From the NCBI RefSeq assembly GCF_950023065.1, contig NC_088679.1, positions 16,492,001 to 16,556,000 on the forward strand: DNA of 64,000 bases. Direction: 5' to 3'. A program made the position numbers and the translations under genes. The notes beneath the pieces are model-generated. The model was not told where the DNA came from, searched no databases, and saw nothing but the letters and a program-made list of their open reading frames with translations. This stretch comes from Planococcus citri. Its lineage: Eukaryota; Arthropoda; Insecta; Hemiptera; Pseudococcidae. This document shows, in pieces, positions 55,421 to 64,000 of this stretch (its first letter is position 1; every line of letters begins with the position of its first letter).

Positions 55421-56540
55421 GTTTTTAATCCTTTTAACGCGAGTGCAACGAGAATAGACTATGCTTTTTTCCCAAGTGACATATGGGTTTGCCTGCACAT
55501 TAATTCAAATGAATCGCACATGCATGATAGAAAGACTTTTACACGAATGCTCACGTGGATAAATATTATGGCATTGACCAATATTCGGGCATTGGCGTGT
55601 GTTTTCTATTAGCCTGCGAGGCGTTACCGGCTTCATATAGGTTCAATGCATGTATAAATCTATTATGTATGTACTATGTACTGGGTAGGCGCTGGGTACA
55701 CATATCAGAGCACGACTCGAAGTTAAAATCGATCATGTTTAATCGCAGGAAACATGTACGGAGATTTATGAATAGATTACTAGGTGTTAAAGAGTCAAGA
55801 GTCGGTCAGTTCGATGACGATTCCAAGTCTGGTTGCGACCGCGGCGGCGCGTCAAAATACACGCGAGAGAGAGAAAAAGTGTGAGAGACGCGTGTTAAGA
55901 AACCTTGACGTGTACGAGTATATCGACGTTAATATCCATCTCGTCGATAATTTCACTTTTAAAACTGCTGAATGCTTTGTGGAGCACGCGGCCGAACCGG
56001 CGAGTAATTAAACTGGACGACTAATGTGTTATTAATTTGTACCTACGTAGTACGTACCAGAAGCCCGAGGAGTCAACTCCATTACTGAGCGAGCGAGGTT
56101 AATCAAAGAAATTTTCAACGGTGTAAGGCTTTCTGGAAACATAACATAACGACTTAGAGACTTACCAACGCCAACGTGTGATTTGTTCGTGATCGATGTG
56201 GATTAATTTGTCGTGGCTCATAGAGTGAAGTCTGAAGTCGTTGGCTGGGTGCTGGGTGGGTTACTTAATAGCGTGATGACTTATTTGACCCGTCGTCTTA
56301 TTATTGAGTGAATGGAATTTCTTGTCGAGCTCGAGATATACAGACACAGACCTACGTATGTGTGGTCAGGATTGAGTTATAGTAGGAGGAGAGACGGAAA
56401 TTGTGTTGATTACGTTTTGTAGGTACCTTTTTTTTATAGCCAGTTACGAAGTAATGTTTTTTTTTTTTTTTTGAAAAATACGAGTGAATTAAGTATTGTA
56501 AAGGCTGCGATTAATTATGTACTTTCCATTTTGTTTGGAA
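55421..56540. other. CpG-rich non-repetitive island with a 109-codon frame
   Basis: Clearly more complex than its flanks, with many CGA, CGT and GCG words. The plus-strand frame 55555-55884 has balanced composition, a cysteine-containing N-terminal half and a basic, polar C-terminal half (RRKHVRRFMNRLLG), and a second frame overlaps its end to 56011. No domain is recognised. A small unknown gene, an untranslated exon or a regulatory island are all possible. Confidence 0.3.
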
Positions 56541-57245
56541 ATAAGATTTAGAAATCTTAATCTTTTTTCATGCAGTATTGAATGATTTTCTACTCAAATG
56601 TTCTCTTTGAACTTGAATCTTTGTGAAAGCTTTCAAATGTTGAGCTTTTATATAGTGGGGTGATTTTAAGTCAGATCATAGAGCTTTTTGCTTTTGGAGT
56701 CGGAGATTTTTAAAATATTTTTCGATGAGAGACGACGAAGGGCAAAAATCGCAGTTTCCAAAGTGCATTTACAAAGAAGATAGGGATGCTCAAAGTTTTG
56801 AGGAAAATAAGAATATCGTCAAGTTTGAGCGGAGTCAATTTGAGAACTAAGTACAAATGGTACAAAATTGAACCTTTTGCAAGTTTTTGGGCTTATGAGA
56901 GGGTTTTCTGGAGATGTGGTGAAAATCAAAATTAGCTGGAAAATGGAAAAAATGATATTTCTCCTTGACTTTCGTGCTCACAAATTCTGAAAAATTGCCC
57001 CAAGTCAACTTTTTACGCTGATTAACATATCAACAATTGAACTGACAATTTTTTGTATTCTCGACTTGAAAAAAATTCCAAAGATTACATCAAAATATGA
57101 CTTTTTCTCTTGAAGGGTTGAAATTGCGTCAATTTTACTCCTGCACATTTGAAGAAAAATTCGGTAAAATTAGTTCAGAACTTTTTGAAAAAATCAATTG
57201 TGTTTGATAAAGGTGCAATCAATTCACTTAGTTAGTTTTTGTGGC
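56541..57245. other. AT-rich spacer
   Basis: Nothing recognised. Confidence 0.5.
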
Positions 57246-57600
57246 ATTTTTTTGAAAATCTGGAATTTCCAAAGTATAGCTGGAGGCTCCAGAAGTTCTT
57301 GAAATCGACTCCAATCGATTCAGAATGTTCAAATTAGGGCATAAAGTAAATTTTAGCTATTCAACTTCATTGGGTAGAATTTTGTGGAAATTTCAATTTT
57401 CAAAAATTTGCTGGAGACTCCAGAAGTGCTCAAAACACTTTGAAACCGTTTCTAATCGATGAGGGAGTCAAAAATAAGACACGTTCCAAATTTCAGCTTT
57501 GTAAGTCAATTTGGTAAAATTTCAATTTTTGGTCCTTTGATTTTCAAAAATTCATTAAAAATCGAAAAATCTATTTTAAATTTGAAATAGGCGATGATGT
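57246..57600 (-). repeat. Diverged foldback-family fragment (family A)
   Basis: Follows the right arm of 2113-3847: GCTGGAGGCTCCAG, CTTGAAATCGACT, a TAAATTTTAGCT box, ATTTTGTGGAAATTTC, TTTGCTGGAGACTCCAGAA, AAACCGTTTCTAATCGAT, TTTCAGCTTTG, and CAATTTGGTAAAATTT. The terminal TAGTCGGGG end is absent. Confidence 0.65.
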
Positions 57601-58119
57601 ATTATTTTTACATGCTCTTTTTTAATGAAGTTTTCTCCAGTCTAAATTTTTTTCTGTAATTATACCCAGAGACAGAATCATCAGAGGTCTACCTACTCGA
57701 AAGTTTTTCAAAAATCGGACGACTTGAGTGAAGGTTTTCAATAAAATTATCAAATTTTATAATTTTGACGACTTCAGTGAAATTTTTTCGAAAAATTCGA
57801 GGAAATTCACAAAAATTGGCCATTTTAATGATTTTGATGGAATTTTGCCACAATTTTGAAAAATTGTTCAAATGTTTGAAAAAAAACTCAAAAATTGGCT
57901 GAATTTTCAAAAAAAAAAAAAATAAATAAAATCGTTTAATATTGAAGTTGGAATACTTATGAACTTGAAAATATGAATTTTGTTGTTTAAAAATTTAGGA
58001 AGATTAATTGGTTTGTCGGAAAGTTCCCATAAGTTGAGTTGATTGCATTAATTCTCACTGTAGCTGTAAGAAAATATAATATGTTCGAAATTTTAAAAAT
58101 TTCAATGAATTCTCATTCT
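57601..58119. other. AT-rich spacer
   Basis: Low-complexity DNA with AAAATTGGC-type words; no gene. Confidence 0.5.
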
Positions 58120-58600
58120 TGAATTATTTCTAAAAGCTTTTGCCTTCCTTCAAAATCGAAACTTTTTTTAAAAAAAAAAAACCTCATTTAAATTTAAAAA
58201 ATGTCGAACACTTACAAAAAATAAAAATCTTTCTCAACACACGAATTTTTGAAAGCTTTTGCCCTCGCTTTTCTTTTTCATACGTAAAATTTCTAAAAAA
58301 AAAATCATTCAAATTCTGAAATTTTGAAACTACCTACTACTTTCTCAAAATACGAGCTTTTGAACGTTTTTTTTGCCCTCACTTCGCTCAGGTCTGTTCT
58401 GTTTTTTTCTCCACTAGGTACTGAAATGTTTTCCAAAAAAAAAAACGATCATTCAAATTCTAAAATTTTGAAGCCAAAAGAATAACTTCCTCGCATAAAA
58501 AAATATCATTTATTTTTACTCCTCGAAGTACGAATTTTGAAAAGCATTTGCTCTCGCTTTCAAAAATGGGACACCAAAAATTTAAAAGAGAAAAGTAGTC
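58120..58600 (-). repeat. Family C repeat, inverted copy
   Basis: CTTTTGCCCTCGCTTTTC, TTTTGCCCTCACTTCGCTCA and GCATTTGCTCTCGCTTTC recur about every 120-150 bases. These are complements of the GAGCGAAGCGAGGGCAAAAG units at 52850. Confidence 0.65.
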
Positions 58601-59280
58601 GCTTATTGAGCTGATTAATTGTCAAAAATTCTGACTTTTCAAAAAAAAGTCACCAAAAACTATGTTGGCTCAATGATCAACTCTCGAACCAAAGCTCAAA
58701 AAGCATCAATTTGGGCATTGGATCTACAACTGCTCCAGATCTGGACCTGAAACTAGAAATTCAACAAAAAGTGGGCTAAACTGAAACTCAAACTGGAAAA
58801 ATGTAATTCTCAAGTTCAAGAAAACGTTTGTTTTGGTTTGTTGAAGTTTTTGTTTTCTTGTTCCAAATTTCAATAATCCGATCTTTCTCCCTCACCCCAT
58901 TTTTGATGCCCAGCTCAACCTATCCCTGTTCGTCTTAGTGTTCTTTTTTCGTGGCCAAAACCATTTTTTGTGGTTTACTTTTTATATAATTTTTTGGTTT
59001 TTAGATCAAAGAAATTAATGTGATGAGAAAATGTGCAAAAAAGTTCTGAGGCATTTATACCCCCCCCTTCCAATTATGAATCAATTTACTCGTACATTGA
59101 ATCTCAAATTGGGACTAATTTTGAAACTGTTTGTTACTCTCACTTTTTTCAAAATTGAATGCATTTTTTTCTGACCTAATAACTGGTCCCAGTTTCATCT
59201 GAAAATGCTGGTGTTTTTTCGAGATGGAAGGAGGAGATAATTACGATGCACCTTTTTGTGCCTCCATTGACTAGACATGC
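58601..59280. other. AT-rich spacer
   Basis: Nothing recognised beyond a short C run near 59060. Confidence 0.5.
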
Positions 59281-60600
59281 GTTCAACATTTTTTTCGTAT
59301 TTTTTTATTTAAATACCTCCATTTTAAGTCGTCGTAATCACCTCGAATTCCATGTCAATTTCCAAACCTACAAGCTATAAAAACACTAGATTTAATTAAA
59401 AAATTAATTCGACATCTCGTTTGCATACATTTTACCTGTATATTTGTCAATTTATGAAAAAAAAACGAAAAAAAAAAACTCGATCTGTGAGCCAAAAGCG
59501 AACCGCATGTGAAAAAAATAGGTAAACGTTTAAGTAATCGAACAAATTCTGCTATTTAAATTTCCCAGAAACGAGTAAAAAAATATATACCTACTTACTA
59601 TAATTTATACATCTTGAGTAATAATTTCGAACATCTTTTTTCAACATCCCGAAGATAAATAGTTGCAAAACGTGATCGATCAATTTATGTCATCAAAAGT
59701 ACGTACGTGCATGGAGAAGGGACGACTGATTTTTTTTCTAAACTCGTGTAAATATTTTTCTTTTTAATTCAACTCGTCGCAAATCAAGTTCACTGACCTT
59801 TGCGATGTGTGAGCCGACAAGAGGAAAATTAACCGATCAACTCGTATGAAATTTAACATGGGTGTGTTGTTTTTTTTTTGCGTTATTGTGTCTAAATGCC
59901 TTTCGGCTTAGTAATATTCTCGACTTGGCGAAAAATTTTTCATAAAAGGTCAGTGCCATCTTGTGCATATACAATATACATGTAACAATAGCATAATAGT
60001 GCGTTATTTATTCGTGTATCTCGTATAGGTCTAGGTACTAAGGAACGTACATAAATATGACGCGATTATGCGCGTGCATAGCTTGCTGATTTATCTCTTT
60101 AACATAGTATAAGTTGAATTTTTTAACCATCTTGAACGCACACGTAGCTCATAGTCTTAGCCCGGCATCCCATATCGCGATATACTCGTAGAAGCGACTT
60201 TTCTCATTATATTAACCTTCGTACGAGTTAGCGTAAAATTGCTTTACGACCAGTGAAATTATGACCGTGGCTGGTTCATGACATGAATTTAGAAATTCGT
60301 CGGTAACTTTCATCCTAATACGTACTCGTATTATAATATTAATAGTAATAAAATTATGAATGAGATGTTTAATTTTGTGTATACGTACACTGTACAGTCG
60401 TACAAATACGTATACTTAGTAGAGGTATGTCCGCACTGGCCGCCATTTTGATCACTTTTTCGTGTAGTTTTGGTGTCTGACTATTTCGAAAATTAGTTAT
60501 TTTTCAACACTCGACAGTATTATTTCTTTCCATTGTCTGGAACAATTGCTGATTTTGACTGGTCAAATTAACATCGTGGGTTACGTGTACCATATCTAAT
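59281..60600. other. Non-repetitive island
   Basis: Mixed composition with TACTCGTA and GTACGTACG words clustered at 59700-60420. CCGCCATTTTGATCAC near 60441 is an isolated GC-rich word. No coding frame. Confidence 0.35.
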
Positions 60601-61775
60601 CGAATTTAGGCTTATTGAATGCATTTTTTCTGTTTTTCACAGTTATATGTACTATTGATTTTTGGAACCAGAATTTGAGAGATGGATTGTAATGTAGCTT
60701 CATAAAGCAGCCCATATTTTTAGGCTGGAATTGAAAAAAAAGAAGAGGATTTTTGATCAAATTGGGTTCAATTTTCCAATAATCCATTTTCACCTATTTA
60801 AATTCAAACTCGTTTTTTATTCTTGTCTTTTTTTTTCAATGTTGTGAAAAAATGAAAATTGAGATCAGCTTCGATGAAAATAGGTTTTGCAAAATGATTC
60901 CTAAAATTGATGGTACGGGTCATGCCATTGCCATGAGTATTTATTTTGACTTTTATTTAAGGGCTGACTGAAATTTTTATTTAGTTTTTTTAATGTGAAT
61001 TTTTCTTGTACCGACTGAAAGTTCAGAAATCCACTGGAGAGCTTTAGGGTGACTCGAATCTGCCATCGAATACATATTTAATAATAGTGGTGCTACGCAC
61101 ACTAAAAATAGGATGCAAATTCAAACATCAGTTTTTTGCCTGGTTTGGATCAAATTTCAATATTCTTCATTTGACAAATATTTTAATTTTCAAAATTTTC
61201 CTAAATTAAAATAATAAAATTTACCCTTTGAGTGATGTTTCATCTCAACCTAAAATTTTTTGCTATCATCTGTGAAAAAAGCATATAACTGAAAGTTGTT
61301 CTTGAAAATTACATTTTTTCCCCCTAAAACTTTCAAAGAAATGCAAAAAAAGTCTTATACACGTACAACTTCTAAATTGAAGGGTACATTCATTGTAGGT
61401 AAGTAACTAAACTAAAACCACCATCCAGAACAAAATTTTGAAAAATGAATGTTTCTTCTTCTCATTTTTTCGATAATCACATTCATCAAAATCAAAAATT
61501 TTAAAAAGTAAGTACCTACTTAATGCTGAAAAATTGCTTCTGACGATCTAATTTTTTTCTTTCAAAAAACTTGAAAAGTTATGAATTGAAAAATATCAGC
61601 CGGACAAGTTCTTGGTGGAAAGCAGCCCTTGGGAGTTGGATGTGCTAAAATCTAAATTTTGAAAAAAATGAGTGACTAGAAAGAAAATACAAACTCGAAC
61701 TTGACGATCTCAAATTAACAATAAATTGACATATCACGTCAGATTCTTATATTTTTTTGAATTTTTTTCTACATT
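60601..61775. other. AT-rich DNA
   Basis: Nothing supportable. CATTGTAG|GTAAGTAA at 61398/61399 looks like an acceptor joined to a donor but has a poor pyrimidine tract. Confidence 0.45.
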
Positions 61776-62159
61776 TGAAGAGTGATATTCCAAAACTCGC
61801 TTTGTCCATTTTCACAACTTTTCAGGAGAGAGGAAAAACAGTTTCCCTTTAAACGGGTAAATTGGCTTTTTAGGCGAGTTTAGCACTTGATTTGGGTGGA
61901 TTTATGATGTAGGAGTGTAGGTATACATTTCATCCACTAAATACTGCTGAAAAAAATTGCAATAAAAATGGACAAAGCGCGTTTTGGAACATTATTTTTT
62001 TTTTAATTTTTAGTGGATTGGCTATTTAGGTGAGTTTAACACCTCATTTTGGTAGGTTGATGATGTAGGAATGTGAGTTAATACTTCATTTACCAGGTAC
62101 CACTGAAAATCCAACTTTGATAAAAATGGACAAAGCGAGTTTTGGAATATCACTCTTCA
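61776..62159. mobile_element. MITE with perfect 37-bp TIRs and internal tandem duplication
   Basis: The left arm (61776-61812) begins TGAAGAGTGATATTCC and continues AAAACTCGCTTTGTCCATTTT. The right arm (62123-62159) is its exact complement. The interior is an imperfect tandem duplication: TTTTTAGGCGAGTTTAGCAC, GATGTAGGAGTG, then AAAAATGGACAAAGCGCGTTT recur about 170 bases later, so the TIR core is also an internal repeat. No clear target duplication. No coding frame. Confidence 0.85.
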
Positions 62160-63587
62160 TTTGATCATTGGAGAGGCTTTTAGCAGTCGTACCCAAAAAA
62201 TGAGTGAATATTTGACTCTACATTCTCGAAACCTCAACAATCCATACGTCATTCGTAATTTTCATTTTTTTTGTGTGTTTTGACCATATTTAAAATATCT
62301 TTTTATCTGGGGGAGGGGAGAGGAGGGGTCAGAGGACTTGAATTGAGAAAATAAGCCAATACTCTAACTCAGAACCTTCAAATTAATTTATGTTTTTTTT
62401 TTTTAAATTCTAATTAGAATCAGGGATGTTTAGATCTCATTTTCAAAATTGGTTTGTTAAAAAAAAAGAGGTTAAAAATAGTCTTTACTGTAATTCTTTG
62501 AAATTTTAAAATGAATGATTTCAACTTTTGCACCCTTCTTATCATGAAAATTTAACCTTTCATTATGAAAGTTCAAATTTGAGATTTTGATTTTTGAATT
62601 TTACATTTGTTTTCTTTTAAAAAACGTAAACTTTTCCCCCATTTTTTTTTTGTTAATTTCAATTTTTTTTGGATTTGAAATAATTTTCCAATGATAATTT
62701 GGTGTTTGACTACTTATTCTTATCACATTTAGTGACTTTTCTCTTCTGTTACAATTCGATATTTTTGATGATTTTCGTGAACAATTTACCATTTTCCAAT
62801 TCAGTAGATATTTTTTGTCCAGCTACATATGAATTTTCCAATTGTTCCTTTATTTCGTTAATTTATTTGATATCTGTCGATTTTTAAATCAATTTTCCTC
62901 AAAAATAGGTGATGCACTTTTTGTTTGGTTTTTATTTTTGAGAGCTGCAACTTCTGCGTTGTTTCGATGACTTTTGCCCTCATTCCACAATTTTGTTGGC
63001 ATTTTAAAATGTAAATAGGTATTGTTTTTGAAATAAGATTTCAAGAATTTTTCCAAATTCGGTACGATTTTTTAAAATTTTTATCACGTTTTAAAATGAT
63101 TTTTGAATTTTTTGTGTTTATAATTTTTTATTTTATTTTTTTATAAACTTTTCAAAAGTTTTAATAATTTTTAAATAATTTTGGCACTATACCTTTGAAG
63201 ATTTTCTCATTGATTTTCTGATTTCTTAGAAAGTATATTGTATGTAACTATGCACTTTTGTTTTGAACCTTTTCACACATTCGTTCGATAATTTTTTTTA
63301 ATATTTTGGACTTTTCTAACGTTTTATTATTTTTTATTTATTTTTTGAAAAATTCTGCAACTAACGAGTCATTTTTGAAAATTGCTTTATCGTGTTGAAT
63401 TTTAAAAAACTTTGGAGTTATTTCATGCGAATAATTTGTTCAAGTTTCAGCCTCATGTTTTTCGATTTTATTCACATTTTGTTAATTAATAATTCTAAAC
63501 ATTACCCATTGAAGGAAAAAAGTTCAAAGATTATCAAACACTTCATCAGAGAAACGAGATGATCAAAAGGTGGGATGGGGAAAGAGA
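62160..63587. other. T-rich DNA
   Basis: Strong T excess on the plus strand, with only short frames and no repeated block recognised. Imprecise T tracts dominate 62500-63400. Confidence 0.5.
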
Positions 63588-63611
63588 GGGGGAGGGAGGG
63601 GGTAGGGAGGG
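63588..63611 (+). other. G-quadruplex-forming motif
   Basis: Five G runs of 3-5 bases separated by one- or two-base loops (GGGGG-A-GGG-A-GGGGG-TA-GGG-A-GGG), inside a 60-base all-purine-like tract (about 63570-63629). This meets the standard quadruplex pattern with very short loops. Flanks are AT-rich and unstructured. Confidence 0.8.
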
Positions 63612-64000
63612 AAGGAAGGAGGAAAAAGGGTCATTTCAGCAATGAGTTATAGTCCCCTATAGGGCTACAAAATTGAAAAATGTTTTAGTCAGTTTTCATT
63701 TTCGTTTCATTTCAGTGTCATTTTTTTCAGATTCAGTGTTGTCACCTTTTGTCAAGTTTCAAAGAAACATTCACCAAAAAAACACCATTTTATTTATTGT
63801 CTGTAAAAAAAAAAATTGAAATTTCCAAAAATTAAACGAATGATTACTCGACGAGGAATGAAAACATACCTACTCGTACTAATACAATTAGCAGTACCTA
63901 ATTCTTTGATGTCTTCATTTTTCAATTTTCAGATTTATTTGTATGCTATTTCAGTTTCTGTTTCAATGTTTTCGGTTTTATTTTCCAGTTTTATTATTGT
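63612..64000. other. AT-rich DNA to window end
   Basis: Contains CAGTGTTGTCACC near 63736, resembling the hAT-like ends at 8293 and 21250. Otherwise nothing recognised. Confidence 0.45.

Noticed and set aside
61391..61404. Second recursive splice site (TGTAG|GTAAGTA)
   Set aside because: The upstream pyrimidine tract is poor and no clear branchpoint lies at the right distance.
62024..62037. Recursive splice site TTTAG|GTGAGT
   Set aside because: It lies inside a MITE's tandem duplication; the sister copy reads GGCGAG, so the word is a repeat variant.
1..64000. Bacterial-type operons, ribosome binding sites, phage or symbiont DNA
   Set aside because: No gene-dense stretch, no long ORFs and no Shine-Dalgarno-linked frames; composition and transposons are eukaryotic throughout.

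Overview
The window is 64 kb of AT-rich, intron- or intergenic-type DNA from a eukaryote. No open reading frame longer than about 165 codons exists, and none of the predicted peptides resembles a protein family I can name. Long A/T tracts, DNA-transposon derivatives, and the frequent short motifs TAGGTACCTA and TACTCGTA/TACGAGTA suggest an insect, most plausibly a sap-feeding hemipteran (mealybug, scale insect or aphid). That assignment is inference from sequence texture only. There is no bacterial, viral, rRNA or credible tRNA gene.

Layout: non-repetitive stretches with more CpG (near 0.9-1.9, 4.5-5.1, 7.0-7.6, 11.4-13.0, 16.0-17.7, 22.0-23.7, 27.4-28.0, 31.0-32.4, 36.6-38.2, 41.7-43.7, 46.7-48.2, 51.2-51.9, 55.4-56.5 and 59.3-60.6 kb) alternate with repeats. 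The repeats are mainly short non-autonomous DNA transposons. The best supported are a 1001-bp hAT-type element with a 15-bp perfect TIR and perfect 8-bp target duplication (18130-19130), a 1667-bp element with about 140-bp TIRs and a perfect 9-bp duplication (48184-49850), a 793-bp element with CCCGAA-repeat ends and a 9-bp duplication (29271-30063), an 858-bp element with ACGACA-repeat ends and an 8-bp duplication (51891-52748), two giant foldback elements (2113-3847 and 8424-9864), and two small hairpin MITEs (20188-20444 and 61776-62159). Several are nested, which gives an insertion order.

Other structure: a 2.4-kb satellite at 13.1-15.5 kb is built from a 59-bp unit and a 29-bp half unit, often arranged as a 147-bp higher-order repeat that keeps one reverse-strand frame open. 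A minisatellite of about 35 bp (AAAAAGCGAGACTTTTTGGCAA-like) fills at least five elements that carry CAGGGCTCGTACT-type ends.

Gene evidence is indirect. The region 31.87-32.33 kb looks like a plus-strand 5' leader ending in a GTAAGT donor. At 53607/53608 a branchpoint-like CTAATC, a T-rich tract and TTGCAG are followed at once by GTGAGT, the form of a recursive (ratchet) splice site. Together they suggest, but do not prove, that the right half lies in a very long plus-strand intron, with the non-repetitive islands as candidate regulatory DNA.
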